From: JBBQER01 sp052148155 | Lineage (GTDB): Bacteria > Actinomycetota > Acidimicrobiia > IMCC26256 > PALSA-610 | Reading direction: 5' to 3' | DNA length: 64,000 nucleotides | Assembly: GCA_052148155.1 (NCBI GenBank) | Contig: JBKQIY010000144.1 | Location: 1-64,000 of the forward strand | In this document: in pieces, positions 26,652 to 34,527 of the stretch | How the letters are laid out: every line of letters begins with the position of its first letter | How positions within the stretch are numbered: position 1 is the stretch's first letter | Notes under the pieces: generated by a model | Database searches by the model: none | What the model was told of the DNA's origin: nothing | What the model saw: the letters and a program-made list of their open reading frames with translations, nothing else | Translations under genes and position numbers: made by a program

Positions 26652-27970
26652 CGAAACCTCTCATCTCGGGACGATGGTGCGTGTGTCGACCGTCACGGTG
26701 TTCTATGAGTCGAGTTCAAGAATCAGGTAAGACATTCGAGTCGGGACGGGACAGACGCTTGCCGTTCTGCACGGACGACAACACTGCCCATGTTCGACAG
26801 CGCACCCGAGGGGCAGCCGCGTCGTCGTCGACGCGTCGTTCGGCCCTCGGCGATAGGTGTCCGGTCATACGTGATCGTGGCTCGCGCGGTGATGCGGAGC
26901 CCGGGATCAGGCTGGGTCGCGTCCGCGGGAGCGTTCGTGTTCTTGGGCGCCGACCAAAGCGTATCCCCGCAGGGTTCGAAACCGCATGCATGGATGCGGT
27001 GGTGGTTTGGTGTGGTGGTGGTGGTGGTGGTGGTGGTGTGGTGTTCGCTGCGGCGACGACGGGACGGAACCCCGAGGGTGCGCGAGTGACGTCGAGACGG
27101 TTCGAGCTCCCACTCGCGAGCGTGTGCGGTCCGAGATGCCCGGGCGGATCGGCGGCGAAGGTTGGCGTCGGCGACACCAGGCCTTGTTGTGCGGTTGGCC
27201 TGCGGTCGCCTCAGTCTTGACGGTGGAGTTCGCCGTGATCGACGTGGCGCGGTGTCGGCGCGACGAGTCGGCGACGTCGGATGTCGCCACGCCGACGAGG
27301 CGACGTTCGTCCCGGCGGTCGTTGCGCACGAACCGGTACGTGTCGGTTGTGTCGTGGTCGGTGCCATTTCGCCGACCCGGCCCGCCGAGACACGTGACGC
27401 CGAACTTGAGCTTGTTCTGTGGCGTGCGGTTGCTCATGATCGTTGGCTCAATGTGGGTGGTGACGGACGCGGGCGCGGCGCGCATGTCGTGACGGAGTAT
27501 GGCCGGCCAGTCCTGGCGGCCGTGCCTCACTGCGCGCACGGTGGGTCGCTAAGTTGCGTCTCGATGCGTGCGCGTGTTGGGTTGCAGATGTTCGTGCGGC
27601 GGGTGGTGGTCGTCGTGTACGCCGCCAGAGCCGGCGGCTTCGGCCAGTCGCCCGGTGCGGCCGATATGTTCGGCGGTGACGGACGCGTCGTTGTCGGCCG
27701 CGACTGGAACGCACGCAAACATCTCTTGACGAACCTTCCTCGAATGCGGCGATCGCCCCGAACGCCTGTTCCGTCGACCAGCACGACGCAGCTGCGACCG
27801 ACCACGACGACGACCGTCGACGGGCGTTTCCTTCCGGTCAGTCCCACGACCGGCGGCGTGCTTGTCGGCTGCCCCAAGCGATGTGACCGCCGACAACGCC
27901 AGTTCTTCACAGATCCTTAGGTTGCGATCGCAGCGGTGAGGTGGGTCACGCGTACAGTCGCGGGCGTCGC
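26652..27970. other. 1.3-kb gene-free region with a TGG microsatellite
   Basis: No frame here resembles a real protein. Those that are open read as His, Pro, Val or Gly runs because of the repeat at 27013-27036 and related GTG/ACG-rich words. The region separates the minus-strand desaturase from a plus-strand lipoprotein gene and is the longest non-coding stretch in the window. Decayed genes, a non-coding RNA or simply spacer are all possible. Confidence 0.45.
27013..27036 (+). repeat. TGG trinucleotide microsatellite
   Basis: Eight perfect tandem TGG units, flanked by degenerate TGG/GTG words from about 26998 to 27043. The G-strand could form a two-layer G-quadruplex. Such tracts are prone to slippage. 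It lies outside any gene I can support. Confidence 0.8.
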
Positions 27971-28531
27971 ATGAAACGCAGGTCTCGGAGGCCCTATTGG
28001 TCGAGACGCGGGCTGCTCGTCGCTGCCACGCTGGTCGTCGTGGTCGTCTGCGCGGGCTGCGATTCTGCGGCGAAGGCGAAGGCGGCGCCTTCGCCTGCCA
28101 GCTCGTCGTCGGTCACATCATCGTCGCTGGTGGTGGGCACATCGGTGACGCAGTCGAGGTACGCGACGCTGTATCTGCAGATCCTCGGACCCGCCGATGA
28201 AGCGAGCGGGAAGTTCTTTTCGGCACTCAAGGCGCTTCCGGCCAACGCGACCGGGGCTCAAGCTCAGAGGATCGCCACGCCGGCCGCGGACGCGATCAGC
28301 ACCGCTGATCAACGTCTGTTGCAGGTGTCATGGCCGCCCGATGTTGCTTCCGCGGTCAGCGCGCTCGTTCTTGTCGACGCACGGCTGGTCGAAGATCTCG
28401 GCGACCTCGGTCCGTTGAGTTATGTCACGTCCGGAGGTTGGAAGAGCCGCTTCGAGCGCGACGTGTCCGCGGTGAGCACTCAGGTGGCCGTTGTGGTTTC
28501 AGATCTCCAGCGACCGATCGCAACGAAGTGA
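27971..28531 (+). CDS. Putative lipoprotein of unknown function
   Basis: A 186-residue secreted protein. The N-terminus is basic (MKRRSRRPYWSRRG), followed by a hydrophobic core (LLVAATLVVVVV) and the lipobox-like CAGC; Cys33 would be lipidated. A Ser/Ala-rich linker follows, then a helical domain (SRYATLYLQILGPADEASGKFF, ADQRLLQVSWPPDVASAVSALVLVDARLV) that recalls small haemerythrin-like or DUF-type periplasmic helical bundles. The ATG at 27971 is used because it gives a proper signal peptide; a -10-like TACAGT (27953-27958) lies 12 bases upstream. It precedes an ABC exporter by 148 bases. Function unknown. Confidence 0.75.
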   Translation: MKRRSRRPYWSRRGLLVAATLVVVVVCAGCDSAAKAKAAPSPASSSSVTSSSLVVGTSVTQSRYATLYLQILGPADEASGKFFSALKALPANATGAQAQRIATPAADAISTADQRLLQVSWPPDVASAVSALVLVDARLVEDLGDLGPLSYVTSGGWKSRFERDVSAVSTQVAVVVSDLQRPIATK

Positions 28532-28679
28532 CGACTTCATCAAGGCTCTGTCAGGCATGGACGGCGGGTCGTGAACGAGCGAAGCCGCGAGCGCGAAGAC
28601 AGGTCGACACAGCTGATGTACAGACTCGATCGCTAGACATGCCCGAATTGCATCGGCGTCGTGGTTTTCGGAGTGCAAC

Positions 28680-29606
28680 ATGATCGAAGCCACGGCTTTG
28701 ACGAAACGGTACCGAACAACGTTGGCCGTGGATCACCTGACGTTCACCGTGGCCGACGGTCGCGTGACAGGCTTTTTGGGTCCGAACGGTGCCGGGAAAT
28801 CCACGACGATGCGACTGATCGTCGGTCTCGATGCCGCGTCGTCGGGGACCGTCACCGTGAACGGGCGCTCGCTACGTGATCGGCGCTTCCCGTTGCACGA
28901 AGTCGGTGCGTTGTTGGAGGCGAAGGCCATTCATCCGAGTCGCACGGCCCGGAACCATTTGCATTGGCTTGCCCAGTCGAACGGGATCAGTTCCGGCCGT
29001 GTCGACGAAGTCCTCGAACAGGTCGGACTGACGTCAGTCGCGCGGAAGCGGGCGGGGACGTTCTCGCTCGGCATGAGCCAGCGCCTCGGCATTGCGGCCG
29101 CACTGCTCGGCGATCCCGAAGTCTTGTTGCTCGACGAACCGGTGAACGGGCTCGACCCGGAAGGCATTCAGTGGGTGCGTCGGCTCCTACGTTCACTTGC
29201 GTCCGAAGGTCGCACCGTGTTCGTGTCCAGCCATCTGATGAGCGAGATGGCGCTCACTGCCGATCACCTGATCGTGATCGGCAAAGGCCGGCTCATCGCC
29301 GACGCGAGCGTCGAAGAGGTCATCGCGCAGGCGTCCGCGAATCACGTGAAGGTCGTCTCACCTCAAGCCGATGCGTTGCGTTCGCGCGTCACCGCGGCCG
29401 GCGCCGATGTCGAGCGCGACGGCGCGGACACCCTGATCGTGACCGGGTTGGAGTGCCGAGATGTCGGGATTATCGCTGCCGGTGCCGGGATCACGCTCTA
29501 TGAGCTGTCGCGCCAAGAGGCATCGCTCGAGGAGGCCTTCATGGAGATGACCCGCGGCAGCGCCGAATACGTCTCAGACCCCGACGCCGCCGGGAGCACG
29601 GCATGA
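28680..29606 (+). CDS. ABC transporter ATPase (BcrA/CcmA-like)
   Basis: A 308-residue ATPase with Walker A GPNGAGKST, signature LGMSQRLGIAAALL, Walker B VLLLDEPVNGLDPEG and H-loop VFVSSHLMSEM. The last 90 residues are an accessory domain of the BcrA/DrrA type. GGAG lies 6 bases before the ATG. Its stop overlaps the start of the permease (ATGA), so the two make one two-gene exporter. Such exporters often move antibiotics or lipids; the substrate here is not shown. Confidence 0.92.
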   Translation: MIEATALTKRYRTTLAVDHLTFTVADGRVTGFLGPNGAGKSTTMRLIVGLDAASSGTVTVNGRSLRDRRFPLHEVGALLEAKAIHPSRTARNHLHWLAQSNGISSGRVDEVLEQVGLTSVARKRAGTFSLGMSQRLGIAAALLGDPEVLLLDEPVNGLDPEGIQWVRRLLRSLASEGRTVFVSSHLMSEMALTADHLIVIGKGRLIADASVEEVIAQASANHVKVVSPQADALRSRVTAAGADVERDGADTLIVTGLECRDVGIIAAGAGITLYELSRQEASLEEAFMEMTRGSAEYVSDPDAAGSTA

Positions 29607-30451
29607 GTACCGCCGAAACGATGGTCGTGCCTGCGGTCCGTCGGAACCTGCCGTCACCATCGCCGCTCAGCCAGTTCGTCGCGGTGGTGCGCGCAGAGTG
29701 GACGAAGCTGTGGTCTGTCCGGTCCACCATCTGGTCGTTACTCGTCACGATCGCGATCATTGTCGGACTCGGGGCGCTGTTCTGCGCCGCGAGAGTCGCA
29801 CGAGCCAACCGCCTCGATCCTGGCGACCTGCGAAACTTCGATCCAACCGGGTTCAGCCTCAACGGCATCTTCTTGGCGCAACTCGCGGTCGGCGTGCTCG
29901 GCGTGTTGGTCATCAGCTCCGAGTACGCGACCGGTCAGATCCGGGCAACCTTGGGCGCGACCCCGCAACGGAACGTGGTCCTCGCCGCGAAGGTCGTGGT
30001 GTTCATGGTCGTCGTCTTCGTCGTCGGTCTCGTCGCGTGCTTCGCGGCCTTCTTCATCGGTCAAGGCATTTTGAGCGGCTCGACGCGGTTCCACCACGCC
30101 TCGATCGGCGATCCCGGCGCGCTCCGCGCCGTCATCGGCGGCGCGATGTACCTCTCGGTACTCGGCGCGCTCGGAATCGGGTTGGGAACGATCCTGCGCC
30201 GCACCGCGGGGGCGATCGCTGCGCTCGTCGGCTTGTTACTGATCCTGCCCATCCTCGTCAACTTCCTGCCGTCGCCGTGGAGTACCGATATCTCCAAGTT
30301 CTTGCCGTTGCAGGCCGGAAACAACGTGTTCCATACTGCGAGCCTGTCCAGCACCGACCTGTCGCTGTGGGTCGGATTCGCCGTGTTCTGCGCGTACGCG
30401 GTCGCGTCGTTGGCGGTCGGTGCCGTGCTCCTCGTCCGGCGTGACGCCTAG
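29603..30451 (+). CDS. ABC-2 type transporter permease
   Basis: A 282-residue integral membrane protein with six predicted helices, including WSLLVTIAIIVGLGALFCAAR, VVVFMVVVFVVGLVACFAAFF, YLSVLGALGIGLGTIL and a C-terminal AVFCAYAVASLAVGAVLLV. VVRAEWTKLWSVRSTIWSLL at the N-terminus is the common entry of this permease family. It partners the overlapping ATPase gene. A stable hairpin follows 36 bases after its stop. Confidence 0.9.
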   Translation: MSTAETMVVPAVRRNLPSPSPLSQFVAVVRAEWTKLWSVRSTIWSLLVTIAIIVGLGALFCAARVARANRLDPGDLRNFDPTGFSLNGIFLAQLAVGVLGVLVISSEYATGQIRATLGATPQRNVVLAAKVVVFMVVVFVVGLVACFAAFFIGQGILSGSTRFHHASIGDPGALRAVIGGAMYLSVLGALGIGLGTILRRTAGAIAALVGLLLILPILVNFLPSPWSTDISKFLPLQAGNNVFHTASLSSTDLSLWVGFAVFCAYAVASLAVGAVLLVRRDA

Positions 30452-30487
30452 GCCGAAACGCCCGCGTTCCGACCGCGCCGATCAGGC

Positions 30488-30511
30488 CGGACGACGCAGC
30501 CGGGTCGTCCG
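30488..30511 (+). terminator. Hairpin after the ABC exporter operon
   Basis: CGGACGAC (30488-30495) pairs with GTCGTCCG (30504-30511) around an 8-base loop. It lies 36 bases after the permease stop and between convergent genes. There is no T-run, as is common in GC-rich actinobacteria, so the terminator call is tentative. Confidence 0.45.
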
Positions 30512-30661
30512 AGACGTTGACCACGTGCGTTGTGGCGATTCGTTAGGTGCACCCTCGGCGGGTGGGAGGGCCGGATATTGCGTAGACCACGGCACCTTCG
30601 GACGACACGAACGCGACGGCGCGTTGCGGGCGTCGAAGGACGGCGCCGATGCCGCGCCCTT

Positions 30662-32386
30662 TCAATGCTGCGACAAGATGCTGTCGGGGATCTGCGCTTC
30701 GGGATGTGGTTGTGTCGGGCTCCCGTGGCCATGGCGCGCCGGCGGTGCGTGCCGTCGTGCGGCGGCGCACGCTTCCAGACCGGCGAGCGCCCATGTCGCC
30801 AGATCGTCGATGTTGGCTCGAGTTGCGGCTGTTGGTCCGATGTCGTGCACATAGACGACCGCGTCGGTGAACAGGGCGAACCGGTGACGGGTTGTCTGTT
30901 CGGCGTGGACGATGAGTTCCTCGTGCACCTTCGCCAACCGGACGAGATCGCGCATGCGGTCGACCTCGACGATCGGCCGCCGGCCCGACAACGGGATCGC
31001 GTCCGCGTCGACGAGGAGGTACCGGTAGCGGGCGATCATCGCGGCCGCGGCGCCCTGACCGGCACGCCGACGATCGACGGCGAGCACCGACGCGGCCGTC
31101 ATGAGGATCAGTGCGATGAGCACGATCGAGACCAACCGCGCGAGCGCGTCTGAGAACTGGACCGGCCCGACGATAAACGTCCGTGCCCGTTCGGCCGGCA
31201 CCCGTACCGCGCCGGTCTTCGACACTGACGCGCCGGCCGCGAGTTCACCGCCCGTGGCCGGAGGCGGCGTCGGCAACAGTTCCACGGGTGTCACCTGGAA
31301 CGCGAACACGGGAACGAGGTCGACATCGAGACGGGTCGCGGCGGCGTCGCCTCCCACATGCAACCGCCAGGCGACCTGCAATGTCACATCGGGTGTGCTG
31401 AGTCCAGTCTCAGCAGTGAACGCGTGCTCCATTCGTTGCAGCGCGTCGAGGTCGAGCGTCGCAGTGGTGTGCAGCTGATCTCCGGCGAACCGGCGCGGCG
31501 CCGCGAGGACGAGCTCACGTTGCCAACCGGTGGCGCTCGACACGTCGGCGACGACCTGCGACGTTTCGAGTATCGCTCGGGGTGTGTCCGGGCTCAACGC
31601 GAACGTGAAATGGAGATCGACGGTGACCTGGTGTATCAGCCGTGTGAACAGCGGATCGCCACTTTGAATCTGACCTTGCGGATAGACCGCACCACGAGGG
31701 GCGAGCCCGGAGTAGCCGATCGTCGCGGTCTGTCGGTACGGCTCGGCGACAGTTGTCGTCTCCGTGCGCGGCGCGCACCAGACGGTGACGGCGACAAGCA
31801 CCGCCGTGCTTGTGGCGATCGCGGCGCAAACGAGCACCCCGACGGCCCGCCGACCGAGCCGAGGTGTAGCCAAGCGTGGGAGTGGGGACCGCGGCCGGGC
31901 GCGTCGTTGTACTCGTTTGCGCCGCGATCGCCGGTTCCCGAACGCGAATCCGCCGAAGATGAACGCGAGCACGGGGAACAGCACGACCGGTCGGCCCGCC
32001 AGCGCCCGAACCTCTCCACCGTGAGGTACCCGGGCCACGAGCCTGCCGACGAGGAGATTCGCGGTCGGGTGATCAGGATCGGTGAAGTTGTTGTTGTCGC
32101 CTTTGAACGTGAATCGCCCGTCGTGTATCGCAATGATGCGATGCAGCACGACGGTGCGCAACGTCGCGCTGTGGTAGGCCGCGATCTCGCCGACGTGGTA
32201 CGCCAAAGCCGGCTGCACGATCGCCAGATCGCCCGTGTGGAAGCGGGGGATCATGCTCGTCCCGTGGGTCGAGACGAACGTGGTGTTCCCGCCGAGGGTC
32301 GCCGGCCAGAACACGACCGCGACGGTGATGAGCGCGCCGGTCAGTGCGAGCTGCACCGTCGTCCGTAGCAAGCGCAGGGGGCGCAT
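30662..32386 (-). CDS. SipW/Sec11-type signal peptidase fused to a DUF5305-like region
   Basis: A 574-residue membrane protein. Residues 1-170 are a signal peptidase I of the ER/archaeal (S26B, SipW) type: a membrane anchor, Ser44 in THGTSMIPRF, His82 in VVLHRIIAI where bacterial enzymes have Lys, and KGDNN with Asp97. A second helix (LVCAAIATSTAVLVAVTVW) leads into an extracytoplasmic beta-rich region (YSGLAPRGAVYPQGQIQSGD, FTRLIHQVTVDLHF, AETGLSTPDVTLQVAW) that resembles DUF5305. A final helix (LVSIVLIALILMTAASVLAV) and a cytoplasmic tail follow. Directly upstream lies its probable substrate, a TasA-like protein. The DUF5305 match is from memory of the pattern. Confidence 0.8.
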   Translation of the reverse strand: MRPLRLLRTTVQLALTGALITVAVVFWPATLGGNTTFVSTHGTSMIPRFHTGDLAIVQPALAYHVGEIAAYHSATLRTVVLHRIIAIHDGRFTFKGDNNNFTDPDHPTANLLVGRLVARVPHGGEVRALAGRPVVLFPVLAFIFGGFAFGNRRSRRKRVQRRARPRSPLPRLATPRLGRRAVGVLVCAAIATSTAVLVAVTVWCAPRTETTTVAEPYRQTATIGYSGLAPRGAVYPQGQIQSGDPLFTRLIHQVTVDLHFTFALSPDTPRAILETSQVVADVSSATGWQRELVLAAPRRFAGDQLHTTATLDLDALQRMEHAFTAETGLSTPDVTLQVAWRLHVGGDAAATRLDVDLVPVFAFQVTPVELLPTPPPATGGELAAGASVSKTGAVRVPAERARTFIVGPVQFSDALARLVSIVLIALILMTAASVLAVDRRRAGQGAAAAMIARYRYLLVDADAIPLSGRRPIVEVDRMRDLVRLAKVHEELIVHAEQTTRHRFALFTDAVVYVHDIGPTAATRANIDDLATWALAGLEACAAARRHAPPARHGHGSPTQPHPEAQIPDSILSQH

Positions 32387-32461
32387 CGTCGTGGTTGCTC
32401 GCGCGCGGAGCAGAGGCCCGAGTGCTGGCCCCTACCCCGCTCGCGCGCTTCCCCCGGATCG

Positions 32462-32878
32462 CTAGTTGGAGACTGCGATGTCGGTTGCCTGGATGGTCGC
32501 GACGTCTTGCGCCAAGCTCGTGACGTCGCACGTGAACGTGGTCGACGTCGAGCCGTCGTAGACGCCGACGCCGCAATCGACCGTCGGGCCCGGCGTCGCG
32601 CTCACCGTGAACCCGACGAAGCCGTGTTCTTGCGGTACGCCCGCCGTCAAGTCGCCCGCGGCCACGAACGTGACCGTGTCAACCGTCACGCCGTCGGACG
32701 CCAAGGTGTAGTGCATGCTCGTGACGTGGGCGCCCGACACGTTCTGCGTGCCGTAACCGAGCTGGTTGCCGGCGTGAGTGTCGAATGTGTTGCTCGCCGT
32801 GAACGCGGCGCCGACCGCGACGGCGATGAGCACCATGATCGCGAGCGCAAAGAAATTCGTACGTTGCCTACGTAACAT
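32462..32878 (-). CDS. TasA/camelysin-like secreted protein with SipW-type signal peptide
   Basis: A 138-residue protein. The signal sequence is RTNFFALAIMVLIAVAVGAAFTASNT, where AFTASNT and the following GYGTQNVSG are typical of substrates of SipW-like signal peptidases. The mature part is a beta-rich domain with two cysteines (VDCGVG and FTCDVT). In Bacillus, related proteins form biofilm fibres; the role here is inferred. A strong ribosome site precedes the ATG. The stop is 75 bases from the peptidase gene, so both are probably one operon. Confidence 0.8.
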   Translation of the reverse strand: MLRRQRTNFFALAIMVLIAVAVGAAFTASNTFDTHAGNQLGYGTQNVSGAHVTSMHYTLASDGVTVDTVTFVAAGDLTAGVPQEHGFVGFTVSATPGPTVDCGVGVYDGSTSTTFTCDVTSLAQDVATIQATDIAVSN

Positions 32879-32886
32879 AATTGGGG

Positions 32887-32893
32887 CCTCCTT
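32887..32893 (-). promoter_or_regulatory. Strong ribosome-binding site of the TasA-like gene
   Basis: On the minus strand AAGGAGG lies 8 bases before the ATG at 32878. This is a near-perfect Shine-Dalgarno sequence. Upstream, 32895-32935 can fold in two mutually exclusive ways: CCCGTT with AACGGG, or TCAAC with GTTGA. Regulation at the 5' leader is therefore possible. Confidence 0.6.
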
Positions 32894-33028
32894 GCCCGTT
32901 TCAACACCTGGCCGTCCTGTTGGCCAACGGGTTGATCGGCTCGGAGGAGATGGGCCTTGAGGCCCTCCTGGGCGACACTTCGGGCGCGCCTCGGCCCAGA
33001 CCCGATGTCGACGTGGTGACCGGTCGCG

Positions 33029-34366
33029 TCAGCGGTGGTCGGTGATTCCGGCGATGCGATGCATCCGCAGGCGCCGGGTCCCTGCCTTGAAGTCAGCGAG
33101 TTCGCTGGTCACGAGCCAGAGCGCCAACGCGCTGAACACAAGCAAGCCGAGCAGGGCAGCGAGATTGAGGCCTGTCGCCAACGCGGACGTCGACCGTTTG
33201 ACGAACGACGCCGGAACGAACGACAGCTGGCGCGAACCACGCGCCGCTTTGGTGGCCTTGTGGCCCCCTGCGAAGTAGCCGCCACCGGCGCCCGTATTGC
33301 CGGTTCCGGAACCGGCGGCCTGGGCCTTGGTTTTCGCAGGCTTGCCCTTGAGGGTGTACCTGGCGCCGCGCCGGGCCTTGGACCGGGCCTTTTGATGCTG
33401 CGCCGGATGGCCAACCTTGTGAGAGACCGGTCGATAGTGGGGGCGCACCGACCCGCCTCCACCTCCGTTGCCGGCTGTCGGGACCGGCAGCGGCGGCAAC
33501 GCGTTGCTCGACGTCGGGGTCGCCGACTCGGTGGTTGGCGTCGCGGCGGTGGTGGTCGGGCGCGGACGAGGCTGGGTCGGTGGCGGTGCTGCCGCGTAGG
33601 GAGCGGGAGTGAACGTGAGTGACAATACGACCGCCGGGACCGGCGGACCGCTGTTCGGGTCGATCGTGGTGGCCGGCGCGGGTTGGTTGAACTGTGTGGT
33701 GGTCGTGGTGGTCGTGACCGGAAGGGAGAGCGCGCCGTTGATCGCGTTCTCGTATCCGCCACATCCGGAGGTCGCGGTCGGGATCGCGTTGACCGTGAAG
33801 TCGGGGTCAACCATCGAAACTGTTCCGGTGTCCGACGAGTACGGGATCGCGCCCTGCGCGTTCGTGCGGGTCACGACCTGGAACGGCCCGACCGGACAGT
33901 TGTTCATGGTCGGTGACTGCGACCACAGCAATTCGATACTTCCGGAGAGGAACGCCGCACCGCTGGCCGGGTCGATGCCGCCTTCGAAGTTGCTGGTCGC
34001 GACGGCTTGCACGCTGACCACGGCGGGAGAGGTCGATGCCGAAGAACTCGACGAGCCCGGCGAATCGGGCAGATTGACCTGTACTTCGACCGGCTGGAAC
34101 GAAAGGCTCGACTGCGGGATCGTGATCAGGCCGTTCGGCGACACATTGGCGGAGGCGGACCCCATGGTCGACATGCCCGCCACGGTGAACGTCGGGGTGA
34201 ACACGGACAGGTGCATCGAGATGGTGACGTCACCCGCGTCGGCGATGACAGCGCCGGCACTGGGGGCGATCATGGGCGCAATGACCGCGACTGCGAGCGC
34301 GACCGCAGCCGCGATGGCGAGTCGCCGCTTTTTGGCGCTCGAGGCCCGCAAGGTTACTTTCCCCAT
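33029..34366 (-). CDS. Large secreted, C-terminally anchored Thr/Pro-rich surface protein
   Basis: A 445-residue protein. It has a Sec-type signal (SSAKKRRLAIAAAVALAVAVIAPMIAPSAGA), then a beta-rich domain of about 200 residues with a Cys pair (NNCPVG, SGCGGYE). A linker of Thr, Pro, Ser and Gly runs (TTTTTTTTQF, PPPTQPRPRPTTTAATPTTE) and a basic Lys/Arg/Gly region follow. One membrane helix (LATGLNLAALLGLLVFSALALWLV) and a short basic tail end it. The layout is that of a cell-wall-spanning surface protein without an LPXTG motif. ATG 34366 is preceded by GGGGAAA. It lies upstream of the TasA-like/signal peptidase pair and may be part of the same surface structure. No enzymatic domain is recognised. 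Confidence 0.7.
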   Translation of the reverse strand: MGKVTLRASSAKKRRLAIAAAVALAVAVIAPMIAPSAGAVIADAGDVTISMHLSVFTPTFTVAGMSTMGSASANVSPNGLITIPQSSLSFQPVEVQVNLPDSPGSSSSSASTSPAVVSVQAVATSNFEGGIDPASGAAFLSGSIELLWSQSPTMNNCPVGPFQVVTRTNAQGAIPYSSDTGTVSMVDPDFTVNAIPTATSGCGGYENAINGALSLPVTTTTTTTQFNQPAPATTIDPNSGPPVPAVVLSLTFTPAPYAAAPPPTQPRPRPTTTAATPTTESATPTSSNALPPLPVPTAGNGGGGGSVRPHYRPVSHKVGHPAQHQKARSKARRGARYTLKGKPAKTKAQAAGSGTGNTGAGGGYFAGGHKATKAARGSRQLSFVPASFVKRSTSALATGLNLAALLGLLVFSALALWLVTSELADFKAGTRRLRMHRIAGITDHR

Positions 34367-34527
34367 TTTCCCCGCCACAGATAGGACAGAGTAGGACGAA
34401 ACCGCTCTGTTATGCCAAGGGTCTATCGAACTACTGGCGTACGAGATAGGGGCGGTCGCCAACTTTGACGCAAGCTTGCGGAAGCTTGACCGCTCCCCGC
34501 CGCTAATGTGAGAGTCCTGTTCGTCCC

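Noticed and set aside
26965..26985. GGGTTCGAAACC resembling a tRNA T-loop
   Set aside because: No acceptor stem, D-arm or anticodon arm fits around it.
26907..27539. Minus-strand frame of 210 residues with a nine-histidine run
   Set aside because: The histidines come from the TGG repeat read in antisense. The rest is arginine/threonine-rich with no family resemblance, and overlapping frames are equally open.
27162..27920. Plus-strand 252-residue frame in the gene-free region
   Set aside because: Composition is low-complexity, there is no domain, and codon usage is unlike the neighbours. It is an open frame allowed by high GC.
32895..33010. Possible riboswitch upstream of the TasA-like gene
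   Set aside because: Only short alternative stems are visible, and the sequence does not match the cyclic-di-GMP or other riboswitch consensus I could recall.
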